DNA of 64,000 nt from Burkholderiales bacterium (GCA_016790635.1 JAEUOR010000074.1:232321-296320); one strand, 5' to 3'; positions 25,766-34,611 are shown, counted from the stretch's first letter. A program made the numbers and translations. Notes: generated from the letters alone by a model not told the origin.

Positions 25766-26865
25766 AAGTCGGCCACCATCTGCTCGGCCACCGTGCTCGC
25801 TTCCGCGCTGGCGGCGCACACTTCCGCATAGCTCGCGAACGGCGGCGGCGGTTGGATGCCTTCGTCGCGCAGATTGTCGTTGCGAAAGGTCATGTTCAGC
25901 GCCGCGAACATGCCGTAGAGCTTGAGCGCGCGCAGCATGATGCGCGGACTGCAGGGCCCCAGGCGCTCGCGGAAGGTGCCGATCAGGGCGTCGAGTCCCT
26001 CGGCGGGAATGCGTTCGTAAACCGCCGCGCGCGGCTCGGTGCCGCGTCCGCGCGCCATCGCGCTGTCGAGTTCACGAAACGTCGATGCCATGTCCGGGCC
26101 GGCAGAGAGGTGATAGAAGTCGTGCTTGAGCGTCGGCCGAGTGGCGATCTCGATGAGCGTGCGCGCCGTCCAGTCCACCGGCACCACGTCGATGCGGTCG
26201 TCCAGCGCGATCATGAACTTCTCGAGCAGCTGCACGCTGCGAAACACCCAGTAGATGCTGGCCGAGGGCCGCGTGCCCAGCCGCGTGTGGCCGACCACGA
26301 TGGTCGGCCGGGCGCGCACCAGCGGCAGGTGCGGCAACTCCCTCTGCAGCTTCTCTTCGATGGCGATCTTGGTGCCGGTATAGGGCACCAGATGGTGCGC
26401 GTCGGGCGCCGGCGGCCAGTCCTCGGGCACCGGTCGCGGGGCGTCGGGGCCGACGCACATCGCCGTGCCGACATGCACGAAGCGCGACAGTCGCGCGACT
26501 TCCGCCAAGCGCGCGATGAAGCGGAACGAACCCTCGACATTGATCTCCCACAATCGCGGGTGGTTGCCGAAGGTCGCCAGCGCGCCATTGTTGATCACGT
26601 GGGTCACGCCGGATAGATCAGCACGCTCGAAGATGGTGTCAGGATCCGCCAGGTCGCCCAGCACGATCTGGCGCGGGTGCAGGCGCTTCACCAGCTCGGG
26701 GGCCACCTCGAAGCGCGCCAAGGTCTCGCGCAGGCGCACCTGCGCGCTCGCCAGGTCGGCGGCACGCACCATGAAGCGCGCGGCGTCCCAGGTCGGCGTG
26801 GCGGCCAATTCGGCCAGGACGGCCCCTCCCAGGAAACCGGTGGCACCTGTGACCAGAAGTTGCAT
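25759..26865 (-). CDS. Extended SDR / NAD-dependent epimerase-like protein (male-sterility/thioester-reductase type)
   Basis: From ATG 26865 the protein has 368 residues. It has the NAD(P) motif LLVTGATGFLGGAVLAEL (3-20), the DLADPD acidic contact after IVLGD, NNGALATFG and the catalytic YTGTK (Tyr162, Lys166), then LVRARPTIVVGHTRLG. The layout (YTGTK after a GTAMCVG segment, and VPVDW) fits the NAD_binding_4 branch that includes fatty acyl-CoA and thioester reductases; substrate unknown. It lies antisense between mreD and mrdA, breaking the usual mre-mrd gene order. A TATAAT at 26907-26912 (minus) could be its promoter. Confidence 0.82.
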   Translation of the reverse strand: MQLLVTGATGFLGGAVLAELAATPTWDAARFMVRAADLASAQVRLRETLARFEVAPELVKRLHPRQIVLGDLADPDTIFERADLSGVTHVINNGALATFGNHPRLWEINVEGSFRFIARLAEVARLSRFVHVGTAMCVGPDAPRPVPEDWPPAPDAHHLVPYTGTKIAIEEKLQRELPHLPLVRARPTIVVGHTRLGTRPSASIYWVFRSVQLLEKFMIALDDRIDVVPVDWTARTLIEIATRPTLKHDFYHLSAGPDMASTFRELDSAMARGRGTEPRAAVYERIPAEGLDALIGTFRERLGPCSPRIMLRALKLYGMFAALNMTFRNDNLRDEGIQPPPPFASYAEVCAASAEASTVAEQMVADFK

Positions 26866-26904
26866 CGCGGAATCGGTCCTCGTCGGCCCCAAGGCAAAGG
26901 CGGC

Positions 26905-26915
26905 GGATTATAAGG
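26905..26915 (-). promoter_or_regulatory. Putative -10 element of the SDR gene (CCTTATAATCC)
   Basis: On the minus strand TATAAT is perfect (26912 to 26907) and lies about 42 bases before the SDR start codon. The surrounding 11-mer is identical to the one upstream of gatC/mreB. No clear -35 box is seen at 17 bases, so confidence is limited. Confidence 0.4.
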
Positions 26916-26968
26916 ATGAGTGGGCGCAATGGTCCTTGCGGGAGGCGGAGGGGCCAATGCCCCAGAGT

Positions 26969-26974
26969 TAGAAT
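26969..26974 (+). promoter_or_regulatory. Putative -10 box for mrdA (TAGAAT)
   Basis: TAGAAT lies 41 bases before the mrdA start in the 149-base gap after the antisense SDR gene. A new promoter is expected here because the antisense gene separates mrdA from mreD. I see no good -35 box. Confidence 0.3.
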
Positions 26975-27014
26975 TCGGCCATCACACACGAGGCTGTAGC
27001 GCGAGGCAAGAACC

Positions 27015-29006
27015 TTGTTTTTCCGCAGGAACGCCGCCCGACGCCTGTTTCGCAGCCGCGCCGCGCCCAGCCCGCCCGGCGAGAACGCCGCGGAGTTCAA
27101 GAACGCCGACGCCGAAATCCGCGCATTTCGCGTGCGCCTGGGCGTCGCCGCCGGTGCGGTGATGCTCGCTTTCGGCATTCTCTTCGCGCGCTTCGTGTTG
27201 CTGCAGGTGGTCAAGCACGACGAGTACCAGGCCGCCGCCGAGGACAACCGCATCTCCGTCTTGCCCGTGGTGCCCAATCGCGGCCTGATCCTCGACCGCA
27301 ACGGCATGGTGCTGGCGCGCAACTACTCCGCCTACACGCTGGAGATCACGCCCTCCAAGGTGCGCGACCTGGACGAGACCGTCAACGCGCTGGCCGGCAT
27401 CGTGGAGATCCAGGCGCGCGACCGGCGCCGCTTCCAGAAATTGCTGGCCGAGTCCAAGACCTTCGACTCGCTGCCGATCCGCACCCGCCTGTCGGACGAG
27501 GAGGTGGCGCGCTTCGCCGCCAACCGCTGGCGCTTCAAGGGCGTGGAGATCAAGGCGCGCCTGTTCCGTCAGTACCCGCAAGGCGAGGTGGCCGCGCACG
27601 TGGTCGGCTATATCGGCCGCATCAGCGAAAAGGACAAGGACACGCTCGAGGAACGCGGCTGGTCGGCCAACTACAAGGGTTCCGAGCACATCGGCAAGAT
27701 CGGCATCGAGCAGTCCTACGAGCGGGAACTGCACGGCACGACCGGCTCCGAGCAGGTCGAGGTCGATGCCGGCGGGCGGGCGGTGCGCACGCTCTCGCGC
27801 GTCGCGCCGGTCTCCGGCAACAACATCACGCTCACCATCGACATCGAACTGCAGAGAATCGCCGAGGCAGCGCTGGGCGACCGCAAGGGCGCGGTAGTGG
27901 CAATCGAACCATCGACCGGCGAGGTGATCGCCTTCGTCAGCCGACCCGCCTTCGACCCCAACCTCTTTGTCGACGGCATCGACAGCGTCAACTGGGACGC
28001 ACTCAACACCTCGCCCGACAAGCCCTTGCTCAACCGGCCGCTGCGCGGCATCTATCCGCCGGGCTCGACCTTCAAGCCCTTCATGGCCATGGCTGCGCTG
28101 ATCTCGGGCAAGCGCACCCCCACCCAGACCATCAGCGACCCGGGCTACTTCATGTTCGGCGGGCACCGCTTCCGCGACAGCAAGCCCGGCGGCCACGGCA
28201 CGGTCGACATGGTCAAGTCCATCGTCGTCTCCTCCGATACCTACTACTACATGCTGGCCAACGACATGGGCATCGACCTCATGGCCAAGCACCTGGCGCC
28301 GTTCGGCTTTGGTTCCCTGACCGGGATCGACATCGAGGGCGAGTTGCCGGGCATCCTGCCTTCCACAGCCTGGAAAGCCAGGCGCTTCCGGCGGCCCGAG
28401 CAGCAGAAGTGGTACGCCGGCGAGACCATCTCCGCAGGCATCGGCCAGGGCTACAACTCCTACACCCCGCTGCAGTTGGCGCATGCCACCGCGGTGCTGG
28501 CGGCAGACGGCCTGGTGAAGACGCCGCGCCTGGTGCGCCGCATCCAGGACGCCAAGACCGGGCGCTTTCGCTCAGCCGAACCGCGCGAGACCGGCAAGCC
28601 GGCGACACTCGACCTGAATCCGGAACATCTGGCCGTGGTCAAGCGCGGCCTGGAAGGCGTGCCGATCGCCGGCACGTCTGCGCGCGCATTCGCCGGCGCA
28701 GGCTACAGCAGCGCCGGCAAGACCGGCACCGCGCAGGTCTACTCGCTGCGCGGCGAAACCTACGATGCCAAGCGCGTCGCCGCGCATCTGCGCGACCACT
28801 CCTGGTACATGGCGTACGCGCCTGCGGACCGGCCCAAGGTGGCGCTGGCCGTGCTGGTGGAGAACGGCGGGTTCGGATCGCAGTCCGCCGCGCCGATCGC
28901 ACGCATCGTTTTCGACTACGTGATTGCCGGCAAGCGTCCGGTCGTGCCTGGCCAGGCGCCCTTCATCGGCAAGCCCAACGCCGAGTTTGAAGATGAACCG
29001 GAGTAG
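27015..29006 (+). CDS. mrdA: Penicillin-binding protein 2 (elongasome transpeptidase)
   Basis: The start is TTG 27015; no in-frame ATG or GTG precedes the membrane segment, and the family-typical EFKNADAEIRAFRVRLG follows at about residue 30. The 663-residue protein has one TM helix (GVAAGAVMLAFGILFARFVLL), a dimerisation domain with PNRGLILDRNGMVLARNYS and a transpeptidase domain with catalytic Ser351 in GSTFK, SSDTYYY in place of SxN, and KTG with Lys569 in SAGKTGTAQV. PBP2 cross-links peptidoglycan with RodA during elongation. The 3' end overlaps rodA by 14 bases. Confidence 0.97.
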   Translation: MFFRRNAARRLFRSRAAPSPPGENAAEFKNADAEIRAFRVRLGVAAGAVMLAFGILFARFVLLQVVKHDEYQAAAEDNRISVLPVVPNRGLILDRNGMVLARNYSAYTLEITPSKVRDLDETVNALAGIVEIQARDRRRFQKLLAESKTFDSLPIRTRLSDEEVARFAANRWRFKGVEIKARLFRQYPQGEVAAHVVGYIGRISEKDKDTLEERGWSANYKGSEHIGKIGIEQSYERELHGTTGSEQVEVDAGGRAVRTLSRVAPVSGNNITLTIDIELQRIAEAALGDRKGAVVAIEPSTGEVIAFVSRPAFDPNLFVDGIDSVNWDALNTSPDKPLLNRPLRGIYPPGSTFKPFMAMAALISGKRTPTQTISDPGYFMFGGHRFRDSKPGGHGTVDMVKSIVVSSDTYYYMLANDMGIDLMAKHLAPFGFGSLTGIDIEGELPGILPSTAWKARRFRRPEQQKWYAGETISAGIGQGYNSYTPLQLAHATAVLAADGLVKTPRLVRRIQDAKTGRFRSAEPRETGKPATLDLNPEHLAVVKRGLEGVPIAGTSARAFAGAGYSSAGKTGTAQVYSLRGETYDAKRVAAHLRDHSWYMAYAPADRPKVALAVLVENGGFGSQSAAPIARIVFDYVIAGKRPVVPGQAPFIGKPNAEFEDEPE

Positions 29007-30132
29007 GCGCTGGCTGACCCTCGCGTTCGGACACTTCGATCCGGTGTTGTGCGCGATCGTGGCGACGCTGGTCGCCATGGGCCTCGTCGTGCAGTTCTCG
29101 GCCACCTACGAGACTCCCGGCCGCTTCTACGACCAGTTGCGCAACATCGGCATCGGGCTCGGCGTGCTGTGGGTGGCCTCGCGCGTCCCGCCACAGACCC
29201 TGATGCGCGCCGCGGTCCCGGCCTACGCGCTGGGAGTCTTGCTCCTGGTCGCGGTGTTCCTGTTCGGCCTGACCCGCAAGGGCGCGACCCGCTGGCTGGA
29301 CATCGGCCCGACCACCATCCAGCCTTCAGAGATCATGAAGATCGCCATGCCGCTGATGATCGCCTGGTACTTCCACAAGCATGAATCGATGCTGCGGGTG
29401 CGCGACTTCTTCGCCGCTGCCGTGCTCCTCGCCGTCCCTGTGCTTCTGATCGCCAAGCAGCCCGACCTCGGCACGGCGCTCCTGGTCTTCGCCGCCGGCA
29501 TGTTCGTGATCTTCTTCGCGGGATTGTCGTGGCGCCTCATCATTCCGGTGGTGGTGGCCGGAACCGCCGCATTCGGCACGCTCATCTATCACGAGGAGGC
29601 GGCGTGCGCACCGGAGGTCGCCTGGCCGGGCATCAAGGAATACCAGCGCCAGCGCGTCTGCACGCTGCTCGACCCGTCGACCGATCCGCTGGGCAAGGGC
29701 TTCCACACCATCCAGTCGACCATCGCGGTCGGCTCCGGGGGAATCACCGGCAAGGGTTGGCTCAGGGGAACGCAGACCCACCTGGAGTTCATTCCCGAGC
29801 GCCACACCGACTTCATCTTCGCGGTCTACGCCGAGGAATTCGGCTTGATCGGCAACGCCATGCTGCTCCTGGCCTACCTGGCGCTCCTGGGACGCGGCCT
29901 GATGATCGCGGCCAACGCGCCGACCGTGTTCACGCGCCTCCTGGCGGCGGCGATCTCGATGATCCTGTTTACCTATGCGTTCGTCAACATCGGCATGGTG
30001 AGCGGTATCCTGCCCGTGGTAGGCGTCCCCCTGCCATTCGTCAGCTACGGCGGCACCGCGCTGGTGACGCTGTTCCTGGGCATCGGTATCCTCATGAGCA
30101 TCCAGAAACACCGAAAATTGGTGCAGACGTGA
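28993..30132 (+). CDS. rodA: Peptidoglycan glycosyltransferase RodA (SEDS family)
   Basis: From ATG 28993 the protein has 379 residues and about ten membrane segments. SEDS landmarks include FSATYETPGRFYDQLRN, LFGLTRKGATRWLDIGPTTIQPSEIMKI, KQPDLGTALLVFAAGM, the extracellular loop IAVGSGGITGKGWLRGTQT, FIPERHTDFIFAVYAEEFGLIGN and LPFVSYGGTALVTLFLGIG. RodA polymerises glycan strands with PBP2. It overlaps mrdA by 14 bases and its stop overlaps the next gene's GTG by 4 (GTGA). Confidence 0.97.
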   Translation: MNRSRRWLTLAFGHFDPVLCAIVATLVAMGLVVQFSATYETPGRFYDQLRNIGIGLGVLWVASRVPPQTLMRAAVPAYALGVLLLVAVFLFGLTRKGATRWLDIGPTTIQPSEIMKIAMPLMIAWYFHKHESMLRVRDFFAAAVLLAVPVLLIAKQPDLGTALLVFAAGMFVIFFAGLSWRLIIPVVVAGTAAFGTLIYHEEAACAPEVAWPGIKEYQRQRVCTLLDPSTDPLGKGFHTIQSTIAVGSGGITGKGWLRGTQTHLEFIPERHTDFIFAVYAEEFGLIGNAMLLLAYLALLGRGLMIAANAPTVFTRLLAAAISMILFTYAFVNIGMVSGILPVVGVPLPFVSYGGTALVTLFLGIGILMSIQKHRKLVQT

Positions 30133-30713
30133 GCCCCATCGACCCGCCGCTGGATTTCGTCAATCACGTGCTTGCACAGTCACCTGCGGCGCGCATGCGC
30201 CTGGCCACGCACGCCGGCGCGGTGTTGCGCATCGACGCAGCCCCGTTCGCCTTCAACCTGCGCGTCGCCGCCGACGGCAGCGTCGCGCGCGAGCCTGATG
30301 GATCCCCAGGCGACCTCGTGCTGCGCATCGCGCCGTCCTCGCTGCCGCTTTTCCTGACCGACGCCAGCGCCGCCCGCAAGAGCGTGCGCATCGAAGGTGA
30401 CGCCGGGCTGGCCGCCAGCGTCGATGCGGCGCTGCGCGAGGCGCGCTGGGACATCGAGGAAGACTTGAGCCGCGTCATCGGCGACGTCGCGGCGCATCAC
30501 GTGGGCCGCACCGCGCACGCCCTCGCGCACTGGGCCGCGCAGACTGCCAGGAGTCTCGGCACGAGCACGGCATCGTTCCTGACCGACGAGGAACCCCTGC
30601 TCGCGCGGCGCGACGAAGTGGAGCGGCTGCGCGACGACATCGCGCGCGCGCGCGACGATGTCGAACGCCTGGAAAAGCGCATCGCTGCGCTCTGCATCGA
30701 GGAGAGGTCATGA
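30129..30713 (+). CDS. ubiJ: SCP2-domain protein, probable ubiquinone accessory factor UbiJ
   Basis: GTG 30129 gives 194 residues. The protein shows an SCP2-like lipid-binding domain (MRLATHAGAVLRIDAAPFAFNLRVAADG, LVLRIAPSSLPLFL and VRIEGDAGLAASV), then DVAAHHVGRTAHALAHWAAQTARS and a C-terminal coiled coil (RDEVERLRDDIARARDDVERLEKRI). This layout and the coiled-coil tail match UbiJ, which helps assemble the ubiquinone (Ubi) complex with UbiK. The partner genes ubiE and ubiB are not in view, so the name rests on the protein alone. Overlap with rodA (GTGA) and the next gene (ATGA) suggests a shared message. Confidence 0.78.
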   Translation: MSPIDPPLDFVNHVLAQSPAARMRLATHAGAVLRIDAAPFAFNLRVAADGSVAREPDGSPGDLVLRIAPSSLPLFLTDASAARKSVRIEGDAGLAASVDAALREARWDIEEDLSRVIGDVAAHHVGRTAHALAHWAAQTARSLGTSTASFLTDEEPLLARRDEVERLRDDIARARDDVERLEKRIAALCIEERS

Positions 30714-31699
30714 CCGGACTTGCACTGCAGATCATGCGCGCGGCATGGGTCGCCGCGCTCGCCGCCACGCTCGCGCTCCCGGTCGCGGCGCAGACGCCAC
30801 CCTGGCCCGCGCGCCCGGTACGCATCGTCGTGCCCTTCCCGCCGGGCGGTCCGACCGACGTGGTGGGGCGCATGGTGGCAGGCAAGCTCTCCGAGGGGTT
30901 TGGCACCCCGTTCGTGGTCGAGAATCGCCCCGGTGCCGGCGGCACGGTCGGTTCCGAAGCGGTCGCACAGTCGGCCGCCGATGGCTACACGCTCCTCTAT
31001 GGCAGCACCAGCACGCTGGCCATGGCCCCGAGCCTGTACCGCAAACTCGGCTACGACCCGCGTACTTCCTTCGCACCGGTCGGCCTGGTGTCGGTCGGGC
31101 CGCTCCTGATCGCGGTCAACGCGCAGGTGCCGGCAGCGACGCTGGCGCAGTTGATCGCGCTGGCGCGCGAAAAGCCCGGCGCTCTCAACTACGCTTCCGC
31201 AGGCAACGCGACGCCGCCGCACCTGGCGGCGGAGCTCTTCAAGAGCATGGCTGGCGTCGACCTGGTGCACATCCCCTACAAGGGCGGTGCGCCGGCGCTG
31301 ACCGCGGTGGCCAGTGGCGAGGCGCAGGTGATCTTCGAGGGCATCGTGACCCTGGCGCCGCAGATCCGTTCCGGGCGGCTGCGTGCGCTCGCCGTCACCG
31401 CCGCGGCGCGCGATCCGGCGCTGCCGGAAGTGCCGACCGTGGCCGAAGCCGGCCTGGCGGCATTCCAGGTGCAGTTCTGGAGCGGGCTGGTGGCCCCTGC
31501 GGGGACGCCACCCGAGATCGTCGAGCGGTTGGGCGGCGCGCTGCGCCGCGCGCTCGCCGGCGTCGAGATGCGCGAGACACTGACGCGCCAGGGACTCAAC
31601 CCTGCCCCCAGCGCGCCGGCCGAGTTCGCGCGCTTCATCGACGCGGAGATCACGCGCTGGGAACGCGCCGTCAAGGCCTCCGGGGCACGAATCGATTGA
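30710..31699 (+). CDS. Bug/TctC-family tripartite tricarboxylate receptor (solute-binding protein)
   Basis: The 329-residue exported protein has a signal peptide (about 1-28, ending LPVAAQT). Then come WPARPVRIVVPFPPGGPTDVVGRMV, FVVENRPGAGGTVGSEAVA, DGYTLLYGSTSTLAMAP, the family signature NYASAGNATPPHLAAELFK and HIPYKGGAPALTAVASGEAQVIFEG. These periplasmic receptors bind carboxylic acids or related compounds; most in this group are orphans without TctAB. The ATG overlaps the ubiJ stop (ATGA), and its stop overlaps the next monooxygenase gene (TTGA), so the receptor may serve that enzyme's substrate. Confidence 0.92.
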   Translation: MTGLALQIMRAAWVAALAATLALPVAAQTPPWPARPVRIVVPFPPGGPTDVVGRMVAGKLSEGFGTPFVVENRPGAGGTVGSEAVAQSAADGYTLLYGSTSTLAMAPSLYRKLGYDPRTSFAPVGLVSVGPLLIAVNAQVPAATLAQLIALAREKPGALNYASAGNATPPHLAAELFKSMAGVDLVHIPYKGGAPALTAVASGEAQVIFEGIVTLAPQIRSGRLRALAVTAAARDPALPEVPTVAEAGLAAFQVQFWSGLVAPAGTPPEIVERLGGALRRALAGVEMRETLTRQGLNPAPSAPAEFARFIDAEITRWERAVKASGARID

Positions 31700-32880
31700 A
31701 AAAGATACTCATCGCCGGCGCAGGCATCGGCGGCCTCGCTGCGGCGCTGGCGCTGATCCGGCGCGGCTTTGCGGTCGCCGTCTTCGAGCAGGCGCGCGAA
31801 TTGCGCGAGGTCGGCGCCGGCCTGCAGCTATCCCCGAACGGCAATCGCGCCCTGTACGCACTGGGCGTGGGCGACGCGCTGGCGCGCCTTTCCTGCGCGG
31901 CCGACGGCAAGGAAATCCGGCTCTGGAACAGCGGCGAGACCTGGAAGCTCTTTGACCTGGGTGCGGTCGCGGTGGCCAACTACGGCTACCCCTACTTCAC
32001 GGTCTGGCGCCCGGATCTGCTCGCGGTACTGGCCGATGCGATACGCGCGGCGCAACCCGACGCGCTGCACCTTGGCGTGCAGTGCCGCGGTTTCACCCAG
32101 GACGACGCCGGCGTCGTCCTCGCCACCGCGGACGGGCCGGTTGAAGGCGATGCCCTGATCGGCGCCGACGGCGTGCACTCGGCGATCCGCCAGGGGCTCT
32201 TCGGCGCGGATCGGCCGCAGTTCACCGGCCTCATGGCCTGGCGCGGCGTGATTCCGATGGCGCGCCTGCCTGCGCACTTGAAGCGCATGGTCGGCACCAA
32301 CTGGGTCGGCCCGGGCGGGCACATCGTGCACTACCCCCTGCGCGGCGGAACGCTGATGAATTTCGTCGGCGTGCGCGAGCGCCCCGACTGGACCGTGGAG
32401 TCATGGAGCGTGGCCGGCGAGACAAGCGAGTGCCTGGACGACTTCAGCGGCTGGCACGAAGACATTCAGACCATGATCCGTGCCATCGACGTGCCCTACA
32501 AGTGGGCACTCATGCATCGCCCGCCGCTTGCGCGCTGGAGCGTCGGGCGCGTCTCGCTCCTGGGCGATGCCTGCCACTCGACCCTGCCGTTCCTGGCGCA
32601 GGGCGCGGTGATGGCCATCGAGGACGGCTACATCCTCGCGCGCGCGCTGGCCGGCGAAGCCGACGTGGCGACCGCGCTGGCGCGCTACGAACATGCGCGG
32701 CACGCGCGCACCACGCGCATGGTCGAAGGTTCCGCCGCCAACGCGCAGCGCTTTCACAATCCGGAACTCGCGCACGCGGCTGGCGCACGCGCCTACGTGG
32801 AACGCGAGTGGACCGAGGCGCGCGTCAGGGAGCGCTACGAGTGGTTGTTCACCTACGACGTAGAAGCCGTGCCGCTCTGA
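31696..32880 (+). CDS. FAD-dependent monooxygenase (salicylate/6-hydroxynicotinate hydroxylase-like)
   Basis: Start TTG 31696 overlaps the receptor gene stop and gives LKKILIAGAGIGGLAAALAL at the N-terminus, the correct Rossmann start; the protein has 394 residues. It has DGVHSAIRQGLFG (DG motif) and VSLLGDACHSTLPFLAQGAVMAIEDGYILA (GD motif), the group characteristic of salicylate 1-monooxygenase, 3-hydroxybenzoate 6-hydroxylase and NicC. It should hydroxylate an aromatic acid with NAD(P)H and O2. No ring-cleavage gene is adjacent. The stop overlaps the converging small membrane ORF. Confidence 0.9.
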   Translation: MKKILIAGAGIGGLAAALALIRRGFAVAVFEQARELREVGAGLQLSPNGNRALYALGVGDALARLSCAADGKEIRLWNSGETWKLFDLGAVAVANYGYPYFTVWRPDLLAVLADAIRAAQPDALHLGVQCRGFTQDDAGVVLATADGPVEGDALIGADGVHSAIRQGLFGADRPQFTGLMAWRGVIPMARLPAHLKRMVGTNWVGPGGHIVHYPLRGGTLMNFVGVRERPDWTVESWSVAGETSECLDDFSGWHEDIQTMIRAIDVPYKWALMHRPPLARWSVGRVSLLGDACHSTLPFLAQGAVMAIEDGYILARALAGEADVATALARYEHARHARTTRMVEGSAANAQRFHNPELAHAAGARAYVEREWTEARVRERYEWLFTYDVEAVPL

Positions 32881-33083
32881 TGCGCGCGCGCCGCGCCCGC
32901 AGACCCGCTCAACTCATCGAAGCGCCATGGGTCGGTCAGAGCGACATGGCGCAGGCGTTCCTCCACGCGGCGCGGGTTGACCGCGCGGCGCCACACGACC
33001 ATCCAGGCAAGCAGGCTCACGAACCAGAGAAGGGTGAACGCGGCGAGGATCAACATGGCAGCGACCGGGGCGACGGTGGACAC
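32853..33083 (-). CDS. Possible small membrane protein, hypothetical
   Basis: An open frame downstream of the TSUP gene codes for about 76 residues from GTG 33083, or 99 from GTG 33152. It has a single hydrophobic stretch (VAAMLILAAFTLLWFVSLLAWMVVW) followed by RRAVNPRRVEERLRHVALTDPW. It overlaps the converging monooxygenase gene by 28 bases. The longer start would overlap the TSUP gene by 22 bases. A signal-anchor-like protein is plausible, but there is no family to support it. Confidence 0.4.
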   Translation of the reverse strand: MSTVAPVAAMLILAAFTLLWFVSLLAWMVVWRRAVNPRRVEERLRHVALTDPWRFDELSGSAGAARAHQSGTASTS

Positions 33084-33130
33084 CGGGTTATCGGCAAGCG
33101 CGCGCCGATTCTTTAAAGCAGGGTTCCGGA

Positions 33131-33904
33131 TCAGCCCTGCCAGGCAGCCCACAGCATCGTAATCCCGGCCGCCAGCATGAGAGCATCCATCAGCCAGCGG
33201 AACTGGGCGGGATCAAGCCGCAGCACCAGGCGCTTGGCCAGGAAGGACCCCGCCATGAGGGTCGTGCCGACGAGGAGTCCCTTGACGACGGCGGGCCAGG
33301 GCAGCGCGCCGAAGCCGCGAAACGCCGCCGCCTTGGCCGCATACACCGCCAGCGAAGCCGCCGCCTCGGTGCCGATGTAGGCTCCCTTGACCAGGCCATA
33401 GGCCAGGAAGAAGGGGGTGTTGATCGGTCCGGTCGAGACGACGATGCCGGTCAGGTAACCCAGCAGGGCGCCGACCACGGCCATGTGCGCAAGCCGCAGG
33501 CGGAAGTTGCGCCCGGCAAGCCAGTGGCGCGCCGGAATCATGGCCAGGAAGAACACGCCCAGAACGGCCTCGACCGCGTGCGGCGGCAGGGCGACGAGGG
33601 TGGCCGCACCCAGGGCGGCTGCGGGCACCCCGCTGGCGGCGTACGCGCCGGTAACTCGCCAGTCGATTTCGCGCCACCACGCCAGGACCCGGGAAAAATT
33701 GGCCATCAGCCCGGCCACCGCCATGATCGGCACCGCTTCAAGCGGGCCGAACACGACCACCAGCACCGGCATGAGCATGATCGACGAGCCGAAGCCGACA
33801 ACGCCGCTGATGGTGCCGGCGGTCAGACCCACGGCGAGGATGACCAGATAGTCCAAGGGTATGTACCGATACAGGGTGGGCGAGAGTCTAGTCGCTGCTA
33901 CCAT
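33131..33904 (-). CDS. Sulfite exporter TauE/SafE (TSUP) family membrane protein
   Basis: From ATG 33904 the protein has 257 residues and 7-8 hydrophobic segments. It has TSUP signatures near both repeats: VGLTAGTISGVVGFGSSIMLMPVLVVVFG and VGALLGYLTGIVVSTGPINTPFFLAYGLVKG. TSUP proteins move sulfite, sulfonates or other organic anions across the membrane. The start is uncertain: TTG 33856 (LDYLVILAVGL) better resembles usual N-termini. The ATG lies just 26 bases from the GST start on the other strand. Confidence 0.85.
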   Translation of the reverse strand: MVAATRLSPTLYRYIPLDYLVILAVGLTAGTISGVVGFGSSIMLMPVLVVVFGPLEAVPIMAVAGLMANFSRVLAWWREIDWRVTGAYAASGVPAAALGAATLVALPPHAVEAVLGVFFLAMIPARHWLAGRNFRLRLAHMAVVGALLGYLTGIVVSTGPINTPFFLAYGLVKGAYIGTEAAASLAVYAAKAAAFRGFGALPWPAVVKGLLVGTTLMAGSFLAKRLVLRLDPAQFRWLMDALMLAAGITMLWAAWQG

Positions 33905-33930
33905 TGGCCTTTGCCCGGCGAGAAGACGGC

Positions 33931-34611
33931 ATGAAGCTCTACATCGGCAATCGCAATTACTCATCCTGGTCCATGCGCGCCGGCGTGCTGCTGGCGCAGG
34001 CCGGCATCCCCCACGAGGCCGTGGTGCTGCGCTTCGACGCCTTCACCGCCGAGTCGCAGTTCAAGCGCGAACTTGCGCGCATCAGCCCGGCGGGTCGGGT
34101 ACCGGTCCTGATCGACGGCGATCTGGCGGTGTGGGACACGCTGGCGATCGCCGAGTACGTGGCAGAGAAGTTCCCCGACCGCGCGCTCTGGCCGACGGAC
34201 CGCGCGGCACGCGCCCGCGCGCGCAGTGTCTGCGCCGAGATGCATGCGGGCTTCACGGCGCTGCGCGGTGCCTGTCCGATGAACATCGAAGCCTGGCTGC
34301 CGGACGCCGGTGCGCTCATTTGGCGTGACAACGCCGCCGTGCGCGCCGATGTCACGCGCATCGTCGAGATGTGGTCGGGCCTGCTGCGTTCCTCCGGCGG
34401 CCCGCTCCTGTTCGGCGAGTTTTCGATCGCCGATGCCTACTACGCGCCGGTGTGCATGCGCCTGGCCACCTACGCGCTGCCGGTGCCGGCGCTGATCGGC
34501 GAATATGTCGAGCGTGTCAAGGCGCTGCCCGGCGTCGCGGCGTGGATCGCCGCCGCGCTCGAAGAACGGGATTTTCTCGATTTCGAGGAGCCGTACCGGC
34601 TCAAGCGATGA
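33931..34611 (+). CDS. Glutathione S-transferase family protein
   Basis: From ATG 33931 the protein has 226 residues. The N-terminal thioredoxin-like domain has MKLYIGNRNYSSWSMRAGVL (the Ser following Tyr-Ser could be the active residue), RISPAGRVPVLIDGDLAVWDTLAIAEYVAE with cis-Pro and the glutathione-binding DTLAI, and a helical C-terminal domain (FSIADAYYAPVCMRLATY). It resembles YfcF-type GSTs. The stop overlaps the next gene's ATG by 4 bases. Confidence 0.9.
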   Translation: MKLYIGNRNYSSWSMRAGVLLAQAGIPHEAVVLRFDAFTAESQFKRELARISPAGRVPVLIDGDLAVWDTLAIAEYVAEKFPDRALWPTDRAARARARSVCAEMHAGFTALRGACPMNIEAWLPDAGALIWRDNAAVRADVTRIVEMWSGLLRSSGGPLLFGEFSIADAYYAPVCMRLATYALPVPALIGEYVERVKALPGVAAWIAAALEERDFLDFEEPYRLKR

